A stretch of DNA of 60,552 bases from Micrococcaceae bacterium (lineage in GTDB: Bacteria > Actinomycetota > Actinomycetes > Actinomycetales > Micrococcaceae), in assembly GCA_013393415.1 (NCBI GenBank), contig JABXHI010000062.1, positions 1-60,552 on the forward strand, written 5' to 3'. This document shows positions 1 through 7,583 of this stretch, piece by piece. A program made the translations under genes and the position numbers. The notes beneath the pieces are model-generated. The model made no database searches. It worked only from the letters and a program-made list of their open reading frames with translations, and had not been told where the DNA came from. The first letter of the stretch is position 1; each line of letters opens with the position of its first letter.

Positions 1-2
1 AC

Positions 3-266
3 GACCCCGACTTGGAAACCCTGACATCGCTAGAAAATGCGCTGTTGGAATTCCCCGGTTGTGCCGTCGTGATTTCCCACGACCGCTGGTTCCTGGACCG
101 TGTGGCAACCCATATTCTTGCGTGGGAAGGCACCGAAGAAAATCCAGCCAACTGGTACTGGTTCGAAGGAAACTTCGAGTCCTACGAAGCCAATAAGATC
201 GAACGTCTCGGACCAGATGCGACCCGTGAAGCACGCGCAACACACCGTCGCCTGACCCGTAACTAA
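3..266 (+). CDS. ettA: EttA-type ABC-F ATPase, C-terminal part
   Basis: This is the last 87 residues of an ABC-F protein; the start lies before the window. The second ATPase domain ends here: a P-G-C-A-V-V-I-S-H-D-R-W-F-L-D-R stretch contains the switch (H-loop) histidine and the following D-R-W-F-L-D-R signature of this family. Next come H-I-L-A-W-E-G and an F-E-G-N-F-xx-Y-E segment typical of EttA (energy-dependent translational throttle). EttA binds the ribosomal E site and gates entry into elongation according to the ADP/ATP ratio. The gene ends at a TAA and is followed at once by a strong hairpin, so it is the last gene of its transcript. Assignment is secure at the family level; EttA rather than another ABC-F protein is inferred from the tail. 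Confidence 0.9.
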   Translation, partial: DPDLETLTSLENALLEFPGCAVVISHDRWFLDRVATHILAWEGTEENPANWYWFEGNFESYEANKIERLGPDATREARATHRRLTRN

Positions 267-278
267 GGTCAAGCTGTC

Positions 279-319
279 TCTGCTCCGTATCCACAGTTGA
301 GGATACGGAGCAGAACTCT
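279..319. terminator. Intrinsic terminator between ettA and the MFS gene
   Basis: A perfect 14-bp inverted repeat (279-292 with 301-314) encloses an 8-nt loop and is followed by ACTCTTT. It lies between the 3' ends of two convergent genes and probably serves both strands. Confidence 0.8.
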
Positions 320-333
320 TTAAGGCGCCTGTG

Positions 334-1692
334 TTAACGCGCCTGGGTCTTATCGGTCTGGACTTCCTCGGTGGCAGAAGTCTTGGGATCCCGTACCGGC
401 CACAGCAACAACATCCCGGCCAGTAAAACCGCAATGATCGCCGGGACCATCATCCGAGATTCCCCGCTGACGCCAACGAACACGGAAATGAGCGCGGGCG
501 TCAAAAATGAGACCGAGCGACCGGTGGTCGCATACAGGCCGTAGAGTTCGCCGGCCGTGTTCGGGGTGGTGAGCCGGCCCAAAAATGCACGCGATGAGGA
601 CTGGACCGGGCCGACGAAGAAGCACAAGAAGAGCCCCCAGATCCAAAACGCCAGGGTGCCATCTTGCACGAAGACAATCACAGCTGAGATGAGTAACCCG
701 GACAGCGAGACCACGATGAGTTTCTTTGGCCCGAACTTGTCGTCAAAGAGCCCGCCCAAAAATGCGCCGGCGGCGGCCACCACGTTGGCGGCGATACCAA
801 AGAACAAAATGTTGTCGGGGGCGACACCATACACGGTGGTTCCCAGGATCGCGCCGTAGGCAAATACTGCCCCCACGCCGTCGCGAAAGACCGCCGAGGA
901 CACCAAGAACCAGAACGTATTGCGCTGGCACTTCCACAAATGCACGATGGTCCGCAGCAGTTGACGGTAAGACTGCACAATGCTGACCCGTTCGGCCCGT
1001 GGGTGTTGTGGTTCGCTGGAGTCCTTGCGAGTACGCATCACGATAATCGCCGGCAGCGCGAAGATCACGAACCAGCACGCGGCAAACACCGCGACCATGC
1101 GAATATTCATGGCGTCATCGTTACCGATACCAAACCAATGGGTCTCACCGCCGATGAACCCAACGTATACGAGCAGCAGCAAGAAGATGCCACCGAGGTA
1201 GCCGGCACCCCAACCAAGTCCTGAAATCCGACCGATCGTGGACTTCGTAGCGATCTTGACCATCATCGCGTTGTACTGGACTTCAGCAAACTCGAAAAAC
1301 ACGTTGCCCGCCGACAACAGGATGACACCCAGCAACAAAAATGACTCATCGGGTTGCACGAAAAAACACGCTGCCGTGGTCAAAATGACCAGCCCCGTAT
1401 TGACACCCAGCCATAGTGAGCGTCGTCCGTCACGGTCGGCCCGCTGACCCATCACCGGTGCCGTCAGCGCGATAATGATCCCGGCGATCGCATTGCCCGT
1501 GGCCAGCCACGAAGTGCCGCGGCCGTCAGCACCGAAGGTGTCCGAAGCCAAATAGGTTCCGAACACGAAGGTGATCATGACCGCGTTAAAGGCAGCGGAC
1601 CCCCAATCCCACAGGGCCCAGGCGGCCACGTGCGAGCGTTTGACCCGAGGGGTCTGCGTGGCAGAAGAATGTGAAGTGATGATGTCAGACAT
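334..1692 (-). CDS. MFS transporter, UMF1/Atg22-like
   Basis: Predicted 452-residue inner-membrane protein with about 12 hydrophobic segments. The N-terminal W-A-L-W-D-W-G-S-A-A-F-N motif is characteristic of the UMF1/Atg22-like branch of the major facilitator superfamily. A cytoplasmic G-Q-R-A-D-R-D-G-R-R loop after TM2 is the MFS signature A. The eukaryotic relatives export amino acids from vacuoles; the substrate of bacterial members is unknown. The ATG at 1692 is preferred because a TACGAT -10 box sits 6 nt upstream (leaderless arrangement). A longer start at 1749 would overlap the thioesterase stop and adds a tail without similarity to the family. The gene lies 49 nt downstream of the thioesterase on the same strand. 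The assignment as MFS is firm, the substrate unknown. Confidence 0.85.
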   Translation of the reverse strand: MSDIITSHSSATQTPRVKRSHVAAWALWDWGSAAFNAVMITFVFGTYLASDTFGADGRGTSWLATGNAIAGIIIALTAPVMGQRADRDGRRSLWLGVNTGLVILTTAACFFVQPDESFLLLGVILLSAGNVFFEFAEVQYNAMMVKIATKSTIGRISGLGWGAGYLGGIFLLLLVYVGFIGGETHWFGIGNDDAMNIRMVAVFAACWFVIFALPAIIVMRTRKDSSEPQHPRAERVSIVQSYRQLLRTIVHLWKCQRNTFWFLVSSAVFRDGVGAVFAYGAILGTTVYGVAPDNILFFGIAANVVAAAGAFLGGLFDDKFGPKKLIVVSLSGLLISAVIVFVQDGTLAFWIWGLFLCFFVGPVQSSSRAFLGRLTTPNTAGELYGLYATTGRSVSFLTPALISVFVGVSGESRMMVPAIIAVLLAGMLLLWPVRDPKTSATEEVQTDKTQAR

Positions 1693-1698
1693 AGTCGC

Positions 1699-1704
1699 AT
1701 CGTA
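1699..1704 (-). promoter_or_regulatory. -10 box of the MFS gene (leaderless)
   Basis: TACGAT on the minus strand ends 6 nt before the ATG, so transcription should begin at or next to the start codon. There is no Shine-Dalgarno sequence. Confidence 0.55.
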
Positions 1705-1741
1705 CCCATACTGTGATGGCGGCGAGGTGAACCGGCGGTTA

Positions 1742-2632
1742 CTACCCAAATTTCGAAAGTCGCATCATACCTTCCTGGGCCACCGTGGCCACCAGATCGC
1801 CGTCGATGGTATAGATCCGGCCCATGCCCAACCCGCGGGCTGATTGAGCGGAGGGAGATTCCTGGACGAATAACAACCACTGATCCAGCGTGAACGGGCG
1901 ATGAAACCACATGGCGTGATCCAGGGACGCCACTGATTTCTCCGGGTCCACCCACGTGATGCCGTGGTGACGCATGATGGCTTCCAGGATCGTGTAATCG
2001 GTCCCATAGGCGAGCCCAGCGGCGGCCATATTGCGGGAGACATTGACGGGCGTGAAGGTTTTCATCCACACAATATTGCGGTTCACGCGCTCCGGTCCCG
2101 GCCGCAGAAAGATGGGCTCATAGGCATAGCGAATGTCGAATGGCCGGTTGTAGGCCAACTCTTGAGCGTTGGGATCATCAATCATCCCCACGAGCGACGA
2201 AATCGGAGGCAACTCATCCGGATGCGGAATGCCTTCGGGCATCGGCTCCTGGTGTTCGATCCCCTTGTCCTGCGTCTGAAAGGAACAGGTTAACGACAGG
2301 ATGACCTTGTTGTGCTGGGTGACTTCGACGTGACGAACCGAAAACGAGCGCCCGTCGCGGTGATGATCCACGCCAATGGTCAACGGCTCACTGGCATCGC
2401 CGGGACGGATGAAATAACAGTGCATGGAGTGCAGGTTGCGATCATCGTGCACCGAATGACTCGCAGCCGCCAAGGACTGGGCCACGACTTGGCCGCCAAA
2501 TACCTGTCCACGCGTTTGCTTCGGGGTATGTCCGGTGAAGGTGCTGCTGTCTGGGTCGGAGGTCACGCGTTCCAGTTTGAGCACGTCGCGCAGAATATCG
2601 GTCGGATCATCCGGGTAGGTTGTATTCGCCAT
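1742..2632 (-). CDS. tesB: Acyl-CoA thioesterase II
   Basis: 296 residues, the usual length of TesB. It hydrolyses acyl-CoA to free fatty acid and CoA in the cytosol. Two hot-dog halves are visible: an N-terminal R-G-Q-V-F-G-G-Q-V-V-A-Q-S motif and a C-terminal half with S-L-D-H-A-M-W-F-H-R-P, which carries the catalytic Asp. The Q in V-A-Q-E-G-M-M-R near the end matches the catalytic Gln, and E-S-P-S supplies the Ser/Thr position. AAAGG precedes the ATG, so translation is leadered; a TAGAGT box lies about 40 nt upstream. The MFS gene follows on the same strand. TesB is commonly found near ettA in Micrococcaceae, consistent with the core position. Confidence 0.93.
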   Translation of the reverse strand: MANTTYPDDPTDILRDVLKLERVTSDPDSSTFTGHTPKQTRGQVFGGQVVAQSLAAASHSVHDDRNLHSMHCYFIRPGDASEPLTIGVDHHRDGRSFSVRHVEVTQHNKVILSLTCSFQTQDKGIEHQEPMPEGIPHPDELPPISSLVGMIDDPNAQELAYNRPFDIRYAYEPIFLRPGPERVNRNIVWMKTFTPVNVSRNMAAAGLAYGTDYTILEAIMRHHGITWVDPEKSVASLDHAMWFHRPFTLDQWLLFVQESPSAQSARGLGMGRIYTIDGDLVATVAQEGMMRLSKFG

Positions 2633-2720
2633 GAAAGCCTTTCAGAAAATGTGGTGTTCACACTCTAGTGCTATCAGCTCAATTGGCGGCAGCGTTGCTG
2701 ACCGAGTGGGCCACGGAAGG

Positions 2721-2726
2721 CATAAT
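2721..2726 (+). promoter_or_regulatory. -10 box of the conserved unknown gene (leaderless)
   Basis: CATAAT followed by exactly 7 nt and ATG. It deviates from TAnnnT at the first base, so support is weaker than for the other leaderless sites in the window. Confidence 0.4.
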
Positions 2727-2733
2727 TGGGGCC

Positions 2734-3405
2734 ATGGATTACGTTTTGCCGTTCGCGACTCAAAACTCTGTGAAGGATCTGCAAAGCTTCCTCACCAGGG
2801 CGAAGACGTTAGATACCACCGGTGTTCGGTTCGTGGTCGCCCATGATGTGCTGGCGGCTTCGGTTTCGGTGATGCATCCGGCCGGGCTCGGCGACGGTGT
2901 GCCCATCGTCATCGGGTTGCGGACGTTTGCTCTGGACTTCTCATATGCCGAACGTTTCGAAGTCGACACGGTATTTGAGATGGATGCGATCAGCGATCGG
3001 ACGCAGCGGATGATTTCGACGGGCTCGCGCGAACTGACGTTGCCCCCGGTGGCGATTTCGGTGAACTGGACGGCGATGAACGCTCCACGGTCCGGCTGGG
3101 CACCGGCCGCGGTGGTCGATGACGCGGACATCCGCAAAATTGCCCGCGACGGGATTACCAAGGTTGGCGAGGGATTGCCGTCGAATCCCGGCGCCCCGTT
3201 ATTATCGCAGGTGCGCTCTGCCGTGTGGGGCGAACAGCTCGGCGACGCCGAACAGGTGGAGTTCCCGGCCGGTGCCACACTGGCCGCCCACAGTTTAGGG
3301 TTTTTGCTGCCGCGCGGAGAAACCACCGTGTCGACATCAAGTGGTTGGGTGCGGTTGACGAGCGCCGGGGGACACGTGTTGGCCCGTCCGGCGGTTGCTC
3401 TTTAA
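2734..3405 (+). CDS. Conserved actinobacterial protein of unknown function
   Basis: 223 residues beginning M-D-Y-V-L-P-F-A. No signal peptide or membrane segment is visible, so the product should be cytosolic. I recall similar proteins next to ettA/tesB in Micrococcaceae but no named domain or function. Composition is ordinary, with alternating beta-like stretches (R-F-V-V-A-H-D-V-L-A-A-S-V-S-V) and no catalytic-looking motif. The start at 2734 is chosen because the N-terminus before it (L-L-T-E-W-A-T) looks spurious and a CATAAT box ends 7 nt upstream. It is convergent with the OsmC-globin gene; a small palindrome separates them. Function is not inferred. Confidence 0.7.
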   Translation: MDYVLPFATQNSVKDLQSFLTRAKTLDTTGVRFVVAHDVLAASVSVMHPAGLGDGVPIVIGLRTFALDFSYAERFEVDTVFEMDAISDRTQRMISTGSRELTLPPVAISVNWTAMNAPRSGWAPAAVVDDADIRKIARDGITKVGEGLPSNPGAPLLSQVRSAVWGEQLGDAEQVEFPAGATLAAHSLGFLLPRGETTVSTSSGWVRLTSAGGHVLARPAVAL

Positions 3406-3420
3406 AGCTGGCCTTTAAAG
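3400..3420. terminator. Possible weak terminator hairpin
   Basis: The palindrome CTTTAAAG occurs twice (3400-3407 and 3413-3420), separated by 5 nt, and can fold as an 8-bp stem between convergent genes. The stem is AT-rich and has no T-run, so termination is uncertain. Confidence 0.3.
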
Positions 3421-3427
3421 CTTGGCG

Positions 3428-4474
3428 TTAGTGCTGGTTCTGCATGGCGCGGGCGGCGCGCTCGAAATAGTCCCACATGGTGTCGTAGTGCAACGGCGCC
3501 AAATCTAGGGTATCCATCGCGTTGCGCATGAATTTTAGCCACGTGTCACGCGCCTTGGTGTCGACGTGGAACGGCATGTGCCGGGCACGTAGCCGCGGAT
3601 GACCGCGGAGTTGTGAGTAGTCGGTGGGCCCGCCCCAATATTGGATGAGAAACAGTCGGAGGCGTTGCTCGGCGGGACCCAAATCCTCTTCGGGATACAT
3701 CGCTTTGAACTCGGGGTCGGCCTCGACCTGCTGGTAGAATTCGTGCACCAGCTTTCTGAACGTGGGTTCTCCGCCAACCTGATCATAAAACGAAGTCTGC
3801 TCGGCTGGAGCATTCGTCTTCTGAGCTTGTTCTGCCGCGCTCTTGGTTTCTTGCGCACTGGCGTTGGGATCCTCGTGCGCCGCGTCGCGTTCTGCTCGAA
3901 TTGCGGCCAACCGGGCGTCCTCATTGCCGGAAACCTGTGATGGTTTCTTCGCCCGACGGGGTTTGAGTACCGCAATCGGCGCGCCCAGACGATTCGAGAA
4001 CTGGGGCAGCTGGGGCATCTGGTGTTGGTGGGGCACTTCGAGACTGATGGGGAAGTTCACGCTGCGAGCGATAAAACATTGACGATGTGCCTCGTCGTGC
4101 AGCTCACGGGCGCGGGCCAACTGCATCGTATCGGCGACGACGACCTCCGGATAGAGCGTGGCCGAACTGATCTGTCCGCCATCGGAGCCAGCCTCGAGGG
4201 TCAATTCACCGCGCACCGACACGTGCTCGACCTCAATCTCGGCCTCGCCGGCAACATAGAGATACGACAAGATGTGGCACTCGACCAGGGCCGCCAGCAG
4301 CAGCTGCTCGGGATTCCAACGGGTCGCGTCACCGTGAAATGGTTTGGCCGCTGACCCGGGCAGCTCACCGGGACCGTCAGCGTGGATGGTCACCTCGCGG
4401 GTGAAACCCCGCTGCGGATGCGGACGGTCCGTGTTCGTCGCCCATTCGGCGCGTAAAGAAAACTCATGTTGCAC
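3428..4474 (-). CDS. OsmC peroxiredoxin fused to group II truncated haemoglobin (trHbO)
   Basis: 348 residues in one uninterrupted frame. Residues 1-150 form an OsmC domain with the two redox cysteines at C66 (within N-P-E-Q-L-L-L-A-A-L-V-E-C) and C133 (H-R-Q-C-F-I-A-R); OsmC proteins reduce organic hydroperoxides. Residues 151-226 are a charged, Ala/Gln-rich linker. Residues 229-346 are a truncated haemoglobin with the group II pattern: Tyr B10 (Y247), Tyr CD1 (Y260), the R-G-H-P-R-L-R-x-R-H-M-P-F stretch with proximal His H299, and Trp G8 (W312). Group II globins bind O2 tightly and have been linked to peroxide and NO chemistry. The GTG start is supported by TAGACT 7 nt upstream. Divergent from moaE. 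M. tuberculosis carries glbO near pepN as a separate gene; the fusion is the unusual feature here. Confidence 0.9.
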   Translation of the reverse strand: MQHEFSLRAEWATNTDRPHPQRGFTREVTIHADGPGELPGSAAKPFHGDATRWNPEQLLLAALVECHILSYLYVAGEAEIEVEHVSVRGELTLEAGSDGGQISSATLYPEVVVADTMQLARARELHDEAHRQCFIARSVNFPISLEVPHQHQMPQLPQFSNRLGAPIAVLKPRRAKKPSQVSGNEDARLAAIRAERDAAHEDPNASAQETKSAAEQAQKTNAPAEQTSFYDQVGGEPTFRKLVHEFYQQVEADPEFKAMYPEEDLGPAEQRLRLFLIQYWGGPTDYSQLRGHPRLRARHMPFHVDTKARDTWLKFMRNAMDTLDLAPLHYDTMWDYFERAARAMQNQH

Positions 4475-4481
4475 GGGGTTC

Positions 4482-4487
4482 AGTCTA
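4482..4487 (-). promoter_or_regulatory. -10 box of the OsmC-globin gene (leaderless)
   Basis: TAGACT on the minus strand, 7 nt before the GTG start. It lies back to back with the moaE -10 box at 4536-4541, so the 73-bp intergenic region drives both directions. Confidence 0.6.
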
Positions 4488-4535
4488 GTTCAGCGCCGTG
4501 GCGGGTGATGTGGATTGCACCGGGTGGCGAACACT

Positions 4536-4541
4536 TAGACT
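4536..4541 (+). promoter_or_regulatory. -10 box of moaE (leaderless)
   Basis: TAGACT followed by 6 nt and ATG at 4548. No Shine-Dalgarno sequence. Confidence 0.6.
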
Positions 4542-4547
4542 AGTGGC

Positions 4548-4994
4548 ATGAATCTGGTGGAACTGTCAGTGGTGACCGATACAGTACTCGACGTGCAGCG
4601 ACTCGAAGCCGCCGTGTCCGCGCCCGATGCCGGTGCAGTCGTCGTCTTTCAGGGCGTGGTGCGCGATCACGACCCAGAAGCCCCCGGCGCGGTCACCGGT
4701 CTGGAATATACGGCGCACCCCGATGCGACAACGTTCTTGCGCGAAGTCGTGGCCGAGGCAAATATTTCGGTGCACAATACCCAAGACGTGACACCGTTAC
4801 CCATCCGCGTCGCCGCCGCCCATCGGATCGGCGCCCTGGACATCGGCGACGTTGCCCTCGTCGTGGCGGTGTCTGCGGCCCACCGGCAGGAAGCGTTCGC
4901 CACGTGCAGCACCGTCGTTGAGGAAATCAAGGCTCGCGTGCCCATTTGGAAACAACAATTTGGGCCCGAGGGCAGCCACTGGGTGGGGATTTAA
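4548..4994 (+). CDS. moaE: Molybdopterin synthase catalytic subunit MoaE
   Basis: 148 residues, normal for MoaE. The large subunit of molybdopterin synthase converts precursor Z (cPMP) to molybdopterin using sulfur carried on MoaD. Visible family features are G-A-V-V-V-F-Q-G-V-V-R-D-H near the N-terminus, G-L-E-Y-T-A-H-P, the H-R-I-G-x-L-D-I-G-D motif, A-H-R-Q-E-A-F, and the two catalytic lysines in E-E-I-K-A-R-V-P-I-W-K. The gene starts leaderless from its own promoter. It is convergent with moaD, whose product is the other subunit, and the two stop codons share one TTAA. moaA, moaC and mogA are not in the window. Confidence 0.95.
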   Translation: MNLVELSVVTDTVLDVQRLEAAVSAPDAGAVVVFQGVVRDHDPEAPGAVTGLEYTAHPDATTFLREVVAEANISVHNTQDVTPLPIRVAAAHRIGALDIGDVALVVAVSAAHRQEAFATCSTVVEEIKARVPIWKQQFGPEGSHWVGI

Positions 4995-5221
4995 CCACCC
5001 GCAAACGGTGGCAACACGTCGACGGTCGCCCCGTCCGCCAGCTGTGTTTGAGGGTTCGCGCGTACTCCATCGACCAGAACCGAGCAGCGCGAGATCACCT
5101 GGGCGGTGGTTTGGGCATCCGAGAGCTCGTCGAGCACCTCGGCCACCGACTCAGCGTGCATCGTCACGAATTTGCTCCCGATGACGTCGGCAGCCGCGGC
5201 GAAGAGACGAACGGTAATCAT
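4991..5221 (-). CDS. moaD: Molybdopterin synthase sulfur-carrier subunit MoaD
   Basis: 76 residues with a ubiquitin-like fold and the essential C-terminal Gly-Gly (P-P-F-A-G-G), which is adenylated and thiocarboxylated before delivering sulfur to MoaE. The start overlaps the moeA stop by 4 nt (ATGA), so translation is coupled and the gene is the last of a three-gene operon moeZ-moeA-moaD. The stop overlaps that of moaE on the opposite strand. Typical length for the family. Confidence 0.93.
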   Translation of the reverse strand: MITVRLFAAAADVIGSKFVTMHAESVAEVLDELSDAQTTAQVISRCSVLVDGVRANPQTQLADGATVDVLPPFAGG

Positions 5222-6417
5222 AGGGCAATGTACTCCACTGGTTGATCGGCCTCGATGCCGTCGACTTCGGCGGGCACATGGAGCAGCCCGGTTGCCTGGG
5301 CCATTTTCACGGCCAGGTGCGAGTTTGACGGCAGCGGCGTGGCATAGCCCTGATTCAGGGTGGCCAGCATGTAGTAGTTCATGTTTTTCGGGGTGTCCAA
5401 TGTCTTGGTGGTTCGTACCCGAAGTCTGTGCGGTTCGGGGCTGCGGCGTTGCATTTTGGCGATGCCCGGGGCAACAAAGAGGTGCAGCGACACCAGTACA
5501 GCCACCGGATTACCCGGCAGTGACCACACCGGCGTGCCAGCCGGCGACAGCCCGAACCCCTGAGGTTTGCCCGGCCGGATATTGATCGTGTCGAAGGTGA
5601 TGGCCCGCGTCGGGTCCTCGTGTTGCCACGCGGAGAGCACATAGTTGGAGATATCGTGGGCCCCGACCGAAGCACCGCCCGTCAAAATGATCGCGTCGAC
5701 GGTGTGCTCGAGTTGGGCAATCGTATGTTCGAGGCTGGCCTGAGAGTCGCGGATGCGCAGTTGCTGGGTCGGTTTTGCGCCGAGTTTGGTCAGCGTGGCA
5801 GCGACCAGTGGCGCATTAGAATCCGGAATCTGTCCGTAATCCGGTGGGGTACCGGGCGCGACCAATTCATCACCGGTTGAAATAATCGCGACGCTTGGCT
5901 GGCGGGCCGTGAACACCGTCGCCGTGCCCGTTGCCGCAATGGCACCGATATGGTTCGGGCCCAACACGGTACCGGCCGCCGCGACCAGTGCACCAGCGTG
6001 GGTATCTTCGGCACGCCGTCGAATATGCTGATCTGTTTTCGGAATGTCGTCGATGGTAATTTCACGCGGCAGACTTTGGGACGGCTCGTGGAATACTTCC
6101 AGCGGGATGATGGTGTCCGCGCCGGCAGGCACGGGCGCGCCGGTCATGATCGCTGCGGCCTCACCGGGGGCGATGCGTTCGGGCGTCGTGTGGCCGGCGG
6201 GAAGCGTTTTCGTCACCGGCAAGGTACCGGGTTGAAAATGTTCCAACGAGATAGCATACCCGTCCATGGCCGCGGCATCCCAGGGCGGTAGATCCATGGT
6301 GGTCATCACATTCGCAGCAAGTGTGTGGCCTAACGCCTCGGCCAGCGGAACTTCTTCCACCGCAAGCGGTGCCGTTAAGTCTAAAATGCGCGCCAAGTGG
6401 TCTTGTTGGGTAATCAT
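5218..6417 (-). CDS. moeA: Molybdopterin molybdenumtransferase MoeA
   Basis: 399 residues. MoeA inserts molybdate into adenylylated molybdopterin. Signatures: P-P-W-D-A-A-A-M-D-G-Y-A near residue 45, A-A-I-M-T-G-A-P-V-P-A-G-A-D, I-I-S-T-G-D-E-L in the central MoCF domain, the T-G-G-A-S-V-G-A-H-D loop, and the N-I-R-P-G-K-P motif followed by L-P-G-N-P-V-A. The C-terminal beta-barrel domain ends in V-E-Y-I-A-L. Both ends are coupled by ATGA overlaps: 4 nt with the moeZ-like stop upstream and 4 nt with the moaD start downstream. Confidence 0.95.
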   Translation of the reverse strand: MITQQDHLARILDLTAPLAVEEVPLAEALGHTLAANVMTTMDLPPWDAAAMDGYAISLEHFQPGTLPVTKTLPAGHTTPERIAPGEAAAIMTGAPVPAGADTIIPLEVFHEPSQSLPREITIDDIPKTDQHIRRRAEDTHAGALVAAAGTVLGPNHIGAIAATGTATVFTARQPSVAIISTGDELVAPGTPPDYGQIPDSNAPLVAATLTKLGAKPTQQLRIRDSQASLEHTIAQLEHTVDAIILTGGASVGAHDISNYVLSAWQHEDPTRAITFDTINIRPGKPQGFGLSPAGTPVWSLPGNPVAVLVSLHLFVAPGIAKMQRRSPEPHRLRVRTTKTLDTPKNMNYYMLATLNQGYATPLPSNSHLAVKMAQATGLLHVPAEVDGIEADQPVEYIAL

Positions 6418-7526
6418 CGCAGGCTCGATTCACTATGCAGACTCGGGTGGTCGGGCCGCGGTTTGTCCTGCAGCGCGTTGACGCCGCCATCCAGATACCC
6501 CACGACGCGGTGGCCTGCCGCCGCCAGACGTTGGGCGGCGCGGATGGAACGCGGCCCTGAACGACACACGGTGACGATTTCTCGGTCGTCATCCAATTCG
6601 AGGCCATCCAACTGGTCAAAAGGGACGTGCAGTGTGGAGAAGGGCACGGGGTCTTGCGCCACCTCATCTGCGCGGCGAACATCAATGAACACCGGGGACA
6701 CGTCGTCGTCAAAATTTTCCAGCCCGACGGCAACAATGTTGGTGTGCTCACCGGGTCGCGCGGACGGTCCTCGCTGCGCCTGTGGTGTGTCGGCGAGCGG
6801 TATTTCCGTCATCGTCATATCTAACGCGTCGACGATGAGCATCCGTCCGGACAGCGTTTTCCCGGCGCCCACGAGAAGCTTGACTGTCTCGGTGGCCAAT
6901 AACGTGCCGATCATGCCCGCAACAGACCCCAGAATTCCCGTTTCGGCGCATCCCGGGGTGGCACGAACCTCTGGTGTGTCGGCAAAAATATCAGTCAGCC
7001 GAATGGCAGGCCCATAGCGACCAGCCGCGTCAAAGATCGTAATTTGCGCCGACCATTGCATTAAGGCACCGAATACCACCGGGACACCCAAAGCTGCGGC
7101 ACCGGCATCCACCACAAACCGGGTATCGAAGGAATCTGACCCATCGACCACGATGTCGGGTTTTACCGCGCCGACTACCTCGGCAAAGTTGTCATCCAGT
7201 CGCAGCCGATGCCCCACGACCTGAACTTCGGGGGCAATGCGTGCCCCGGCCGCCACGGCGGAATCCACCTTCGGCTGGCCCAGCGAATCGACCGAGTGCA
7301 AAATCTGCCGATTCAGATTCGACAGTTCCACCACGTCGTCATCGAACACATCGATGCAACCCACACCCGCGGCGGCAAGATATGGGATGACCGTTGAGCC
7401 CAACCCCCCGGCACCAACCACCGCAACGCGTGCAGCGGCGAGCCGAGCTGCTCCACCATCACCAACCTCGGGAAGACGGCGATGTCGGGCAGTCCTGGCG
7501 CGGATAAACTCTGGACCGTGTGTCAT
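6414..7526 (-). CDS. moeZ: MoeZ-like adenylyltransferase/sulfurtransferase (ThiF + rhodanese)
   Basis: 370 residues. The N-terminal ThiF/E1-like domain (about 10-250) has the nucleotide loop G-A-G-G-L-G-S, the N-L-N-R-Q motif, and D-G-S-D-S-F-D-T-R. It activates the MoaD C-terminus with ATP. The C-terminal rhodanese domain (about 275-355) has the persulfide cysteine in V-T-V-C-R-S-G-P-R-S, which supplies sulfur. The Zn-binding CxxC pairs of E. coli MoeB are absent, as I recall for actinobacterial MoeZ. The first gene of the moeZ-moeA-moaD operon; its TGA overlaps the moeA ATG. Start supported by TAGGCT 7 nt upstream. Divergent from fdhD. Confidence 0.88.
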   Translation of the reverse strand: MTHGPEFIRARTARHRRLPEVGDGGAARLAAARVAVVGAGGLGSTVIPYLAAAGVGCIDVFDDDVVELSNLNRQILHSVDSLGQPKVDSAVAAGARIAPEVQVVGHRLRLDDNFAEVVGAVKPDIVVDGSDSFDTRFVVDAGAAALGVPVVFGALMQWSAQITIFDAAGRYGPAIRLTDIFADTPEVRATPGCAETGILGSVAGMIGTLLATETVKLLVGAGKTLSGRMLIVDALDMTMTEIPLADTPQAQRGPSARPGEHTNIVAVGLENFDDDVSPVFIDVRRADEVAQDPVPFSTLHVPFDQLDGLELDDDREIVTVCRSGPRSIRAAQRLAAAGHRVVGYLDGGVNALQDKPRPDHPSLHSESSLR

Positions 7527-7533
7527 GTTTCCC

Positions 7534-7539
7534 AGCCTA
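7534..7539 (-). promoter_or_regulatory. -10 box of the moeZ-moeA-moaD operon (leaderless)
   Basis: TAGGCT on the minus strand, 7 nt before the ATG at 7526. Confidence 0.6.
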
Positions 7540-7571
7540 GCAAGACCCTGCCATTAAGTGACCGGCAACGC

Positions 7572-7577
7572 TAAGAT
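7572..7577 (+). promoter_or_regulatory. -10 box of fdhD (leaderless)
   Basis: TAAGAT followed by 6 nt and ATG at 7584. Divergent from the moeZ promoter in a 57-bp intergenic region. Confidence 0.6.
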
Positions 7578-7583
7578 GGGGCC

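Noticed and set aside
30-434. Minus-strand frame of 134 codons
   Set aside because: It lies opposite ettA and the MFS gene and has no protein-like composition.
5106-5585. Plus-strand frame of 159 codons opposite moaD/moeA
   Set aside because: Both minus-strand genes show clear family motifs; this frame is their shadow.
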